64,000 nucleotides of DNA from Pseudomonas alkylphenolica (GTDB taxonomy: Bacteria > Pseudomonadota > Gammaproteobacteria > Pseudomonadales > Pseudomonadaceae): NCBI RefSeq assembly GCF_000746525.1, contig NZ_CP009048.1:3589501-3653500 (forward strand), in the 5' to 3' direction. The notes beneath the pieces were generated by a model. It did not search any database. It saw only the letters and a program-made list of their open reading frames with translations, and was not told where the DNA came from. Positions 54,331 through 62,722 of this stretch are shown in pieces (positions within the stretch are counted from its first letter, which is position 1; every line of letters starts with the position of its first letter). Position numbers and translations under genes: made by a program.

Positions 54331-55422
54331 ATGAGCAAGACTTTCAGAATCGCCGCCATCCCTGGTGACGGCATCGGCATCGAAGTTCTCCCCGAAGGTA
54401 TCCGCGTGGTCGAGGCCGCTGCGCGCAAGCATGGTCTGGACATCAGCTTCGAATTCTTCGAGTGGGCCAGCTGCGATTACTACCTGGCCCACGGCAAGAT
54501 GATGCCGGATGACTGGTTCGAACAACTGAAGGACTTCGACGCCCTGTACTTCGGTGCGGTCGGCTGGCCGGACAAGGTCCCGGACCACATCTCGCTGTGG
54601 GGCTCGCTGCTCAAGTTCCGCCGCGACTTCGACCAGTACGTCAACATTCGCCCGGTACGCCTGTTCCCTGGCGTGCCCTGCCCGCTGGCCGGCCGCGAGC
54701 CGGGCGACATCGACTTCGTGGTAATCCGCGAGAACACCGAAGGCGAATACTCGTCCCTGGGCGGACGCATGTTCGAAGGCACCGAAAACGAGTTCGTCCT
54801 GCAGGAATCGGTGTTCACCCGCCGTGGTGTCGACCGCATCCTCAAGTACGCCTTCGACGTGGCCCAGACCCGCGAGCGCAAGCACGTCACCTCGGCGACC
54901 AAGTCCAACGGCATGGCCGTGAGCATGCCTTACTGGGACGAGCGCACCGCCGCCATGGCTGCCAATTATCCGGAAATCAGCTGGGACAAGCAGCACATTG
55001 ATATTCTCTGCGCCCGTTTCGTGCTGCAGCCGGACCGCTTTGACGTAGTCGTAGCCTCGAACCTGTTCGGCGACATCCTCTCCGACCTCGGCCCGGCCTG
55101 CGCCGGCACCATCGGTATCGCGCCATCGGCCAACCTCAACCCCGAGCGCAAGTTCCCGTCGCTGTTCGAGCCGGTGCACGGCTCGGCCCCGGATATCTTC
55201 GGCAAGAACATCGCCAACCCGATCGCGATGATCTGGTCCGGCGCGCTGATGCTCGAGTTCCTCGGCAACGACGGTGCCGACCCACGCTACCGCGCCGCCC
55301 ACGACGACATCCTCAAGGCCATCGAGCAGGTCATTGCTGCCGGTGACACCACCCGCGACATGGGCGGGCAGAAGTCCACCCAGGAAGTGGGCCGGGCGAT
55401 CACCGCACTGATCGAAGGTTGA
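54331..55422 (+). CDS. dmlA: Tartrate/D-malate dehydrogenase (decarboxylating)
   Basis: This 363-residue enzyme of the isocitrate/isopropylmalate dehydrogenase family oxidises and decarboxylates D-malate to pyruvate with NAD (and can act on tartrate). Visible motifs: the N-terminal AAIPGDGIGIEVLPEG, substrate-binding Arg/Asp region (FVVIRENTEGEYSSLGGRMFEG), metal-binding DVVVASNLFGDILSDLGPA, and the C-terminal NAD site EPVHGSAPDIFGKNIANP. ATG 54331 follows GAGTGCGCCCCC, a weak site. It is the first gene downstream of the divergent LysR. The symbol is by synteny with yeaU. Confidence 0.9.
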   Translation: MSKTFRIAAIPGDGIGIEVLPEGIRVVEAAARKHGLDISFEFFEWASCDYYLAHGKMMPDDWFEQLKDFDALYFGAVGWPDKVPDHISLWGSLLKFRRDFDQYVNIRPVRLFPGVPCPLAGREPGDIDFVVIRENTEGEYSSLGGRMFEGTENEFVLQESVFTRRGVDRILKYAFDVAQTRERKHVTSATKSNGMAVSMPYWDERTAAMAANYPEISWDKQHIDILCARFVLQPDRFDVVVASNLFGDILSDLGPACAGTIGIAPSANLNPERKFPSLFEPVHGSAPDIFGKNIANPIAMIWSGALMLEFLGNDGADPRYRAAHDDILKAIEQVIAAGDTTRDMGGQKSTQEVGRAITALIEG

Positions 55423-55503
55423 TGGGACGGGGCCGATTGTCTGAATTGTCGGACAAGACGGCCCTTTTCCTCTTGCGAGCGGCACAGATTGCATGCAGAA
55501 TCT

Positions 55504-55538
55504 GTTAACCCAAAGATTCACGTTAACCTTCAGTTAAC
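55504..55538. promoter_or_regulatory. Triple GTTAAC repeats upstream of the BCCT gene
   Basis: GTTAAC occurs at 55504, 55522 and 55533. The first two are 18 bases apart, the same spacing as in the cntA promoter region. Probably an operator for the regulator of the carnitine genes; the binding factor is unknown. Confidence 0.5.
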
Positions 55539-55618
55539 AACCAAGGAAGGAGCGTTACCGCAACACCCCGGAATGCCTGCCGGGTATAGATAAGTACGCC
55601 AACGTCCAGGAGACGATG

Positions 55619-57217
55619 ATGTCGCACAAAAATAAAAAGATTGATGTGTTCCTGATCACCGTGAGTTTGATTGCCGTGCTGCTCACCGTGATAGGCCTTG
55701 CAGCCTTCCCCGGCGAAGCTGAAAGCGCGGCCAACCAGTTGTTCGAACTGTCCACCCGGACCTTCGGCACCAGCGTTCAGGTGTTGGTGTTCGGTAGCTC
55801 CCTGGCCGTGCTTTACCTGGCCTTCAGCAAATACGGCAATATCCGCCTGGGCAGTGGCAAACCCGAGTACGCCACCGCGACCTGGGTGTTCATGTTCATC
55901 TGCGCCGGTATGGGTTCCTCGACCCTCTACTGGGGCGTCATGGAGTGGGCCTACTACTACCAGACCCCTGGCCTTAACATCGCTGCCGCTACCCCTAAAG
56001 CCCTCGAATACAGCGTCAGCTACTCGTTCTTCCACTGGGGCGTCAGCGCCTGGTCGATCTACGCCCTGGCTTCGCTGGCCATGGCCTATCACTTCCATGT
56101 GCGCAAGAAGAGCGGCCTGAACCTGGCCTCGATCGTCGAAGCGGTCACCGGCTTCAAGGCCACCGGCCCGGTTGGCCGTACCGTCGACCTGATCTTCCTG
56201 CTGACCATGATGGGCGCCCTGACCGTGTCGCTGGCCCTCACCGCCTCGACCCTGACCCGTGGCCTGCATGACCTGACCGGCACCCCGGACACCTTCACCG
56301 TGCAATTGATGGTGATCGGCGCCGTGGCGGTGATGTTCTCGCTCAGCTCCTACATCGGTATCGATGGCGGTCTGCAGCGCCTGAGCAAGATGGTCTGCAT
56401 CGGCGCCCTGGTGTTTGCCGGTGTGGTGCTGCTGGTCGGCCCGACCCAGTTCACGATCAACAACACCGCCAACTCGATTGGCCTGATGATCCAGAACTAC
56501 GTGCACATGAGCCTGTTCACCGACCCGGCCGGCGACGGTGCCTTCACCCGCAACTGGACGGTGTTCTACTGGCTCTGGTGGGTGTCTTACGCTCCGGGCG
56601 TGGCGATGTTCGTGACCCGCGTTTCGCGTGGCCGGCAGATCAAGGAAGTGGTCATGGCCCTGCTGCTCGGTGGCAGCTTCGGGTGCTGGTTCTTCTTCGG
56701 CGCGCTGGAAAGTTACAGCATGCACCAGTTCATTACCGGTGCCGTGGACGTGCCGAAAATGCTCAGCGAACAAGGCGGCGAATCGGCGGTGACCCACCTG
56801 TTGCTGGCCCTGCCGTGGGGTCAGGTATTCCTTGGCGTCTACCTGTTCATCATGGCGATCTTCTGCGCCTCGCACATGGACGCTGCAGCCTACGCGGTGG
56901 CGGCCACCAGCACCCGCAACCTGCGTGAAGGCGACGACCCGACGCCAACCCATCGCCTGTTCTGGTGTGTGGTGCTGACCCTGGTGCCGCTGGCCATGCT
57001 GTTCGCCAAAGCCTCGCTGTCGACCATGAAAACCGCTGTGGTGCTGACTGCGATCCCGTTCATGGTGATCCTGCTGGTGAAGATCTACGGTTTCTTCAAA
57101 TGGATGATCGAAGACTACGGCCAGGTACCGGCCTACCGCATTGAAGAAGAGGCGGCGCGCATGGCGGGTGAGGAACCGCAACACCAGGCCCCGCGCAGCG
57201 CTGCTGCCGTGCACTAA
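55619..57217 (+). CDS. BCCT-family transporter (carnitine/betaine type)
   Basis: This protein of about 532 residues has twelve hydrophobic segments and the BCCT signature [29 protein letters not shown]. It should import quaternary ammonium compounds with Na+ or H+. In the yeaTUVWX arrangement the corresponding transporter is YeaV; carnitine is the likely substrate here. The second ATG (55619) is better spaced from AGGAGACG than the one at 55616. Confidence 0.9.
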   Translation: MSHKNKKIDVFLITVSLIAVLLTVIGLAAFPGEAESAANQLFELSTRTFGTSVQVLVFGSSLAVLYLAFSKYGNIRLGSGKPEYATATWVFMFICAGMGSSTLYWGVMEWAYYYQTPGLNIAAATPKALEYSVSYSFFHWGVSAWSIYALASLAMAYHFHVRKKSGLNLASIVEAVTGFKATGPVGRTVDLIFLLTMMGALTVSLALTASTLTRGLHDLTGTPDTFTVQLMVIGAVAVMFSLSSYIGIDGGLQRLSKMVCIGALVFAGVVLLVGPTQFTINNTANSIGLMIQNYVHMSLFTDPAGDGAFTRNWTVFYWLWWVSYAPGVAMFVTRVSRGRQIKEVVMALLLGGSFGCWFFFGALESYSMHQFITGAVDVPKMLSEQGGESAVTHLLLALPWGQVFLGVYLFIMAIFCASHMDAAAYAVAATSTRNLREGDDPTPTHRLFWCVVLTLVPLAMLFAKASLSTMKTAVVLTAIPFMVILLVKIYGFFKWMIEDYGQVPAYRIEEEAARMAGEEPQHQAPRSAAAVH

Positions 57218-57225
57218 ACAACCCC

Positions 57226-57298
57226 TGTGGGAGCGGGCCTTGCCCCGCGATGGATGGTGGCTGACACACCGCAATCGCGGGGCAAGCCCGCTCCCACA
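57226..57298. repeat. REP pair between BCCT and cntA genes
   Basis: Two inverted copies of the REP core, the left with an extra C (GAGCGGGCCTTGCCCCG). It may stop transcription, so the downstream gene probably has its own promoter, consistent with the GTTAAC repeats that follow. Confidence 0.85.
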
Positions 57299-57325
57299 CA
57301 GCAGCCAAATTTTTTTGCCTGACTT

Positions 57326-57349
57326 GTTAACTGATAGATATGCGTTAAC
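57326..57349. promoter_or_regulatory. GTTAAC repeats upstream of the CntA-like gene
   Basis: GTTAAC occurs at 57326 and 57344, 18 bases apart, with a related GATAAC right after. The layout copies the one before the BCCT gene. Confidence 0.5.
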
Positions 57350-57385
57350 TGATAACTAAAATAACCGAGCTTGAGAGACCCGATC

Positions 57386-58507
57386 ATGAATGACTTCAAA
57401 CGCCTGCCCGCCGATTTCTGCGCCAACGCCGAAGAGGCTTTCACCATCCCTGCCAGTTTCTACACCCAGCCGGCAGTGTTCGAGCACGAGAAAGAAAACA
57501 TCTTCGCGCGCAGCTGGATCTGCGTCGGCCATCGCAGTGAAGTGGCAGAAAACAACGCCTACATCACTCGCGAAGTGATCGGTGAGAGCATCATCGTCGT
57601 ACGCGGTCGCGACAGTGTGCTGCGCGCCTTCTACAACGTCTGCCCGCACCGCGGCCACCAGTTGCTCAGCGGCAGCGGCAAGGCCAAGAACGTCATCACC
57701 TGCCCATACCACGCCTGGACCTTCAAGCTCGACGGCGACCTGGCCCACGCACGCAACTGCGACAACGTGGTGAACTTCGACAAAGAGAACTCGACCCTGG
57801 TGCAGCTGCGCGTCGAAGAATACGCAGGCTTCATCTTCATCAATATGGACATGGAAGCAGGTTCGGTCGAAGACCAGCTGCCAGGCCTGCAAAAACGCAT
57901 GCGTGAAGCCTGCGCGGTGATCGACGACCTGCACCTGGCGGCACGCTTTGTCAGCGACACCCCAGCCAACTGGAAGTCGATCGTCGACAACTACCTCGAG
58001 TGCTACCACTGCGCCCCGGCCCACCCAGGTTTCGCCGACTCGGTAGACGTTGGTCAGTACAGCCACAACCTGCACGGCAACTGGACCCTGCAATACGGCC
58101 TGGCCAAGCCTTCCGAGCAGTCGTTCAAGTTCGACGAGAGTGTCAAAGACCCGTCCTTCGCCGGTTTCTGGGCCTGGCCGTGCACCATGTTCAACGTGCC
58201 GCCAGGAGCGAACTTCATGACCGTGATCTACGAGTTCCCGGTCGATGCCGAAACCACCCTGCAGCACTACGACATCTACTTCCTCAACAAGGACATCACT
58301 GAGGAGCAGCAGAAGCTGATCGACTGGTACCGCGAAGTGTTCCGTCCGGAAGACCTGCGTCTGGTGGAAAGCGTGCAGAAAGGCCTGAAGTCCCGCGGCT
58401 ACCGTGGCCAGGGCCGGATCATGGCCGACCGTGAGCGCAGCGGCATGAGCGAACACGGCATCGCCCACTTCCACAACCTGATCGCCGTTGCCCACCTCAA
58501 CGACTGA
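57386..58507 (+). CDS. cntA: CntA-like carnitine monooxygenase, oxygenase subunit
   Basis: This 373-residue Rieske non-heme iron oxygenase carries the Rieske ligands Cys86, His88, Cys106 and His109 (CPHRGH and CPYHAW), and the mononuclear iron ligands His208, His213 and Asp323, with Glu205 in LECYHC instead of the usual bridging Asp. These residues and their numbers match those reported for CntA/YeaW, which cleave L-carnitine into trimethylamine and malic semialdehyde. ATG 57386 follows GAGAGACCCGATC. It needs the CntB-like reductase at 60074. Other quaternary amines such as betaine are possible substrates. Confidence 0.88.
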   Translation: MNDFKRLPADFCANAEEAFTIPASFYTQPAVFEHEKENIFARSWICVGHRSEVAENNAYITREVIGESIIVVRGRDSVLRAFYNVCPHRGHQLLSGSGKAKNVITCPYHAWTFKLDGDLAHARNCDNVVNFDKENSTLVQLRVEEYAGFIFINMDMEAGSVEDQLPGLQKRMREACAVIDDLHLAARFVSDTPANWKSIVDNYLECYHCAPAHPGFADSVDVGQYSHNLHGNWTLQYGLAKPSEQSFKFDESVKDPSFAGFWAWPCTMFNVPPGANFMTVIYEFPVDAETTLQHYDIYFLNKDITEEQQKLIDWYREVFRPEDLRLVESVQKGLKSRGYRGQGRIMADRERSGMSEHGIAHFHNLIAVAHLND

Positions 58508-58562
58508 TAACCACCGCCGCCGGCTGCACAGACAGCCTGCGGCGGCTTTCGGAGTGCCTTGC

Positions 58563-60011
58563 GTGAAACTCAATGACAACAAGCTGTTCCGCCAGCAAGC
58601 CTACATCGCTGGGCGCTGGTGCGACGCCGATGACGGGCGCAGCCTGCAGGTAACCGACCCGGCCAACGGCGAGCTGCTGGGCAGCGTGCCGCTGATGGGC
58701 GGTGCCGAAGCGGTACGCGCCATCGAAGCCGCCGAAGCCGCACTGACCGACTGGCGCGCCCGCACCGCCAAAGAGCGTGCACAGATCCTGCGCCGCTGGT
58801 TCGAACTGCTGCTCGAACACGAGCAGGACCTGGCCCGGCTGATGACCTTCGAACAGGGCAAGCCGCTGCATGAAGCCCTGGGCGAAATCCGCTACGCCGC
58901 CTCCTTCGTCGAGTGGTTCGCTGAAGAAGGCAAGCGCGTCTACGGCGATGTGATCCCAAGCCCTGCCAACGACAAGCGCCTGCTGGTGATCAAACAAGGC
59001 ATCGGCGTGTGCACCGCGATTACCCCGTGGAATTTCCCCGCGGCGATGATCACCCGCAAGGTCGCCCCTGCCCTGGCGGCAGGCTGCACCATGGTGGTCA
59101 AACCGGCCAACGAGACACCGTTCTGCGCCCTGGCGCTGGTCGAGCTTGCCGAGCGCGCGGGTGTGCCCGCTGGCGTGTTCAGCGTAGTCACCGGTGATGC
59201 ACCGGCCATCGGCGCGCAGTTCACCGGCCACCCGTCGGTACGCAAGTTGAGCTTCACCGGCTCCACTCCGGTCGGTCGCCTGCTGATGGGCCAGTGCGCT
59301 GAAACCATCAAGAAAGTCAGCCTGGAACTGGGCGGCAACGCGCCGTTCATTGTCTTCGCCGACGCCGACATCGACGCCGCGGTCGAAGGCGCGTTGATTG
59401 CCAAATACCGCAACGCCGGGCAGACCTGCGTGTGCGTCAACCGCTTCTACATCCATGACAGCGTCTACGCGCAGTTCAGCGAACGCTTCATCGAACGCGT
59501 ACGCCAGCTGGGTGTTGGTCATGGTAGTGCCGAGGGCACGCAGATCGGTCCGCTGATCAGCGACAAGGCGGTGGCCAAGGTCCGCAGCCTGATTGACGAG
59601 GCGGTCGGCAAAGGCGCCGAGCTGGTACTTGGCGGCCAGGCCCATGCCCTGGGTGGCAACTTCTTCGAGCCTACCGTACTGGCCAATGTCGGCCCAGGCA
59701 TGGAACTGCTGGAAGAAGAAATCTTCGGCCCGGTGGCGGCGCTGGTGCGCTTCAACAGCGACGAGGAAGTCATCGCCCTGGCCAACGCCACCCAATACGG
59801 CCTGGCGGCGTACTTCTACAGCCGTGATATCGCCCGGGTGTTCAAGGTCGCCGAGCAGCTGGAATACGGCATGGTCGGGGTCAACACCGGGTTGATCTCC
59901 AACGAGGTCGCGCCGTTCGGTGGCATCAAACAATCGGGCCTGGGCCGTGAAGGCTCCAAGTACGGCATCGAAGATTATCTGGAAATCAAATACCTGTGCC
60001 TCGCCGTCTGA
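58563..60011 (+). CDS. Aldehyde dehydrogenase, probable malic semialdehyde dehydrogenase
   Basis: This 482-residue protein is of the succinate-semialdehyde dehydrogenase type: NAD(P)-site ITPWNFPAAMITRKVAPALAAGC, Glu in ELGGNAPF and catalytic Cys in NAGQTCVCVNR. GTG 58563 follows GGAGTGCCTTGC. It lies between CntA-like and CntB-like genes and would oxidise malic semialdehyde to malate. By family alone it would be called gabD-like; the pathway role is inferred from context. Confidence 0.87.
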   Translation: MKLNDNKLFRQQAYIAGRWCDADDGRSLQVTDPANGELLGSVPLMGGAEAVRAIEAAEAALTDWRARTAKERAQILRRWFELLLEHEQDLARLMTFEQGKPLHEALGEIRYAASFVEWFAEEGKRVYGDVIPSPANDKRLLVIKQGIGVCTAITPWNFPAAMITRKVAPALAAGCTMVVKPANETPFCALALVELAERAGVPAGVFSVVTGDAPAIGAQFTGHPSVRKLSFTGSTPVGRLLMGQCAETIKKVSLELGGNAPFIVFADADIDAAVEGALIAKYRNAGQTCVCVNRFYIHDSVYAQFSERFIERVRQLGVGHGSAEGTQIGPLISDKAVAKVRSLIDEAVGKGAELVLGGQAHALGGNFFEPTVLANVGPGMELLEEEIFGPVAALVRFNSDEEVIALANATQYGLAAYFYSRDIARVFKVAEQLEYGMVGVNTGLISNEVAPFGGIKQSGLGREGSKYGIEDYLEIKYLCLAV

Positions 60012-60073
60012 GCGAGCGTCGGGTTCCGGGACGCGGCAGGGCCTGCCGCGCACCCCTGCAGTCGAGGTGAATC

Positions 60074-61045
60074 ATGGCCAACAAATACGAAATGTTCAGC
60101 GTGCAGGTAACCGACGTGCAACAGGCCACGCCGCTGATCAAGCGCTTCACCCTGGCCCGCGAAGACGGCGCACCGATGCCCGCCTTCACCGGTGGCAGCC
60201 ATGTCATCGTGCAGATGCAGGGCGCCGACGGCAGCCAGTTCAGCAACGCCTACTCGCTGATGAGCGACCCGCGTGACACCCGCAACTACCAGATCGGCGT
60301 GCGCCTGGAAGAGCAGTCCAAAGGCGGCTCGGCGTTCATGCACCAGCAGGTTGAAGTCGGCACCCGCCTGACCATTTCCTCGCCCAACAACCTGTTCGCC
60401 CTGGACCCCAGTGCCGGCCGCCATGTGCTGATCGCCGGCGGCATCGGCATCACCCCGTTCCTGGCGCAACTGCATGAACTTGAAGGCGGCGCTGCCAACT
60501 ACGAACTGCACTATGCCTTCCGTGCCCCTGAGCACGGTGCGTTCCAGGATCAGCTGGCCAGCGGACCGCATGCTGACAACACCCATTTCTACATCGATAG
60601 CCTGGATCGCAAGCTTGACCTGCACACGCTGTGCGCCGGCCTGGCTGAAGATGCCCACTTGTACGTGTGCGGTCCGAAACCGCTGATCGATGCGGTTATC
60701 GCCACTGCCGCCAAGGCCGGTATTGCCGAACAACGCGTGCATTGGGAACAGTTTGCAGCCGCCCCTGTGACCGGTGCTGCCTTTACCGTGGTATTGGCCC
60801 AATCGGGCATCGAACTGCAGGTGGAAGAAGGCATGACCATTCTTCAGGCCATCGAGAAATCCAAGGCCGCCAAGGTCGAGTGCCTGTGCCGGGAGGGTGT
60901 GTGCGGCACCTGCGAGACAGCGATCCTTGAAGGTGAGGCCGAACACTTTGACCAATACCTGAGCGATGACGAAAAAGCAGCGCAGCAGAGCATGATGTTG
61001 TGTGTCTCGCGGGCGCGGACGGCGCGGTTGGTGCTGGATCTGTAA
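60074..61045 (+). CDS. cntB: CntB-like reductase (FMN/NAD/2Fe-2S)
   Basis: This 323-residue electron-transfer protein has an FMN domain (FSNAYSLMSDPRD), NAD site (VLIAGGIGITPFLAQ) and a C-terminal plant-type 2Fe-2S domain with CLCREGVCGTCETAI and a last Cys in MMLCVSRART. The order FMN-NAD-ferredoxin is that of YeaX/CntB and phthalate dioxygenase reductases. It passes electrons from NAD(P)H to the CntA-like oxygenase. The ATG at 60074 follows GAGGTGAATC. Confidence 0.9.
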   Translation: MANKYEMFSVQVTDVQQATPLIKRFTLAREDGAPMPAFTGGSHVIVQMQGADGSQFSNAYSLMSDPRDTRNYQIGVRLEEQSKGGSAFMHQQVEVGTRLTISSPNNLFALDPSAGRHVLIAGGIGITPFLAQLHELEGGAANYELHYAFRAPEHGAFQDQLASGPHADNTHFYIDSLDRKLDLHTLCAGLAEDAHLYVCGPKPLIDAVIATAAKAGIAEQRVHWEQFAAAPVTGAAFTVVLAQSGIELQVEEGMTILQAIEKSKAAKVECLCREGVCGTCETAILEGEAEHFDQYLSDDEKAAQQSMMLCVSRARTARLVLDL

Positions 61046-61090
61046 GTCACTCGGTGGGAATTCACTAGGTGCTTTACTGCCACACCATCG

Positions 61091-61162
61091 GTGGGAGCGG
61101 GCTTGCCCCGCGATGCTATCTGGCTGGCACACCGCAATCGCGGGGCAAGCCCGCTCCCACCG
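61091..61162. repeat. REP pair after the CntB-like gene
   Basis: Two inverted copies of the GTGGGAGCGGGCTTGCCCCG core close the carnitine cluster. Confidence 0.85.
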
Positions 61163-61233
61163 GGTACTTTGTAGGGCAACTGTTTTGCCTGTCACAAGCG
61201 AGGGCGTAAGCAACTCCACCCGTTGATGCAGCA

Positions 61234-62421
61234 TCAATGCAAACCCGCCAGCTTGCACGCCTCGACAAAGGTCGCGCCTTTTTTATCCATCGCCTCTTTG
61301 ACGATCTGGTTGGCTTTCACCAAGGCTGGACTCGGCTTTGCCCACTGCTCCAGCGGCAGCGGCTGTGACCATGCCTGCACCTGCTCCGGCAGCGTCGGGC
61401 GCCCCTTGCGGTGGCCCCATTCAGCGAGCAGGTAAGGCATTTTCCAGAACACCAGGACGCGACGGATGTACCAGAAGCGCAAGGGCCATCGGGATCGCTT
61501 GGAATAGCCATAGCGCTCTCGCTCCTCAGCCGTTAAATGCTCCCCGCCTTCATCCAGGCCTCCCATGGCCCGCGCGTCTTCGCGCTCGATTTCAAAGGTG
61601 TGCAGTCCTTCATAGGGCTTGAGTCGATCCCCGGTTGGAATCAACCCCAACACAGCCAGCATCGGGTTCGGCGTATCTACCAGTTGACCGTCTTCCATGT
61701 AGTTGCGAATCGATGCCCACATCCCGAGGGAGTGGGCGTCGCTGGGTTGTGGCAGCAGGAGAAACTGCACTTTGTCTTGTTCCTCATCCTCCAGCCCCAT
61801 GCCCAAGGTGTACTGGCGGGTGGCGCCATAGCTGGTGACGCCCTGGGTGTTGCTCACCCAGGCGACCACACTTTCCCATGGCACGATCAGGGCGCGGTGG
61901 GTTTTGTCGTCGACGTAGCAGACTTCGCGGCGCTGGCGGTTGAAGCGCACGGGGTAGGTTTTGGCGGCCTCGTAGACGCTAGAGACCATTCCGTATACAT
62001 AGGCACCGAATGGGAGAATGCCTAATAACGTATATCCAGAAAATACCTGGACGGCCATCGCCAGATCTTTAAATGGTGTAGGGAAGTTCTCAGGATAGAA
62101 AAGAACTCCATAGGTAATGATAAGAACAGGTGCAATAAAAGCAGAAAACAAGAGCATCCATATCCCTGCTGCCAGTATCTTCCCTTGCTCAACCATTCCC
62201 CGGTTACTGCCGCCCAGTTCCAGATAGGTATCGTTCATCTCCGAAAAATTACGACGCGATGATTGGACCTGCCCGGTGTACACCGGCAGGGGCGAAAAAA
62301 ACAGGGTCTCGTTCAGTCCCTTGACCCGTATTTCACCGGCACAGGGCCGCTGACTACGAATGTCCGGCGCAGGTTCAGCGGCAGTGCTTTTGTTTTGGCG
62401 TTTGAACAGTTTGCTAAACAT
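61234..62421 (-). CDS. DUF6708-like membrane protein, copy 1
   Basis: This 395-residue protein begins MFSKLFKRQNKSTAAEPAPD and has two hydrophobic segments (about 85-107 and 119-145), then a soluble domain (GMVSSVYEAAKTYPVRFNRQRREVCYVDDKTHRALIVPWES...). The N-terminal part contains the pattern RVKGLNETLFFSPLPVYTGQ. I believe it belongs to DUF6708, seen in pseudomonads near T6SS or toxin loci; this is recollection. It is nearly identical to the copy at 62722-63909 except in the hydrophobic region. It is preceded by a truncated gene that overlaps it by 8 bases. Confidence 0.75.
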   Translation of the reverse strand: MFSKLFKRQNKSTAAEPAPDIRSQRPCAGEIRVKGLNETLFFSPLPVYTGQVQSSRRNFSEMNDTYLELGGSNRGMVEQGKILAAGIWMLLFSAFIAPVLIITYGVLFYPENFPTPFKDLAMAVQVFSGYTLLGILPFGAYVYGMVSSVYEAAKTYPVRFNRQRREVCYVDDKTHRALIVPWESVVAWVSNTQGVTSYGATRQYTLGMGLEDEEQDKVQFLLLPQPSDAHSLGMWASIRNYMEDGQLVDTPNPMLAVLGLIPTGDRLKPYEGLHTFEIEREDARAMGGLDEGGEHLTAEERERYGYSKRSRWPLRFWYIRRVLVFWKMPYLLAEWGHRKGRPTLPEQVQAWSQPLPLEQWAKPSPALVKANQIVKEAMDKKGATFVEACKLAGLH

Positions 62422-62722
62422 TGGCAGTCGCCAGCTCGTCTCTGAAGACCAGTCTGAAAGGCGCCTTACCCGTTCCCGTGGGCATGCTTTCCACCGCGTC
62501 GAGTCGATAGATACCCTCGGTCATGATGGTCACACCATAATCGCGGGTGATGTACAGGTTACGCAGCACAAAAGTGGTGTGATGGAACACATCGCGCTCG
62601 GCTTCCAGTTGCAGGGCTGTACCGATCAGGTTGGCACTGGCACGGCTGTGCCGGGCATCGCCAGCAACGCTGGCTCCTACAATAAGTGAGAATCTCAGCA
62701 GCCCCGCCCGTTGTAACTCCAT
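62414..62722 (-). pseudogene. Truncated partner gene of the DUF6708-like protein
   Basis: The frame ends TGTGKAPFRLVFRDELATANV and overlaps the downstream gene by 8 bases. The N-terminal 20 or so residues (RFSLIVGASVAGDARHSRAS) are encoded by a REP-like element, so the natural N-terminus is missing and only a C-terminal fragment of roughly 75 residues remains. Its C-terminus matches the partial frame at 63902-64000. The start shown (ATG 62720-62722) overlaps the stop of the upstream copy. Confidence 0.6.
62638..62680 (-). repeat. REP-like element, second class
   Basis: On the minus strand GTAGGAGCCAGCGTTGCTGG is followed by CGATGCCCGGCACAGCC. It resembles the element at 45620 and supplies the artificial N-terminal codons of the truncated gene. 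Confidence 0.55.

Noticed and set aside
55523..57274. A 583-codon minus-strand open frame rich in His and Gln
   Set aside because: Antisense to the BCCT transporter; low-complexity composition typical of antisense frames.
58497..60053. A 518-codon minus-strand open frame
   Set aside because: Antisense to the aldehyde dehydrogenase gene.
61181..61234. A frame MLHQRVELLTPSL following DUF6708 copy 1, like the partner gene after copy 2
   Set aside because: It runs straight into a REP pair and shares no similarity with the partner gene; only the TGATG overlap is alike.
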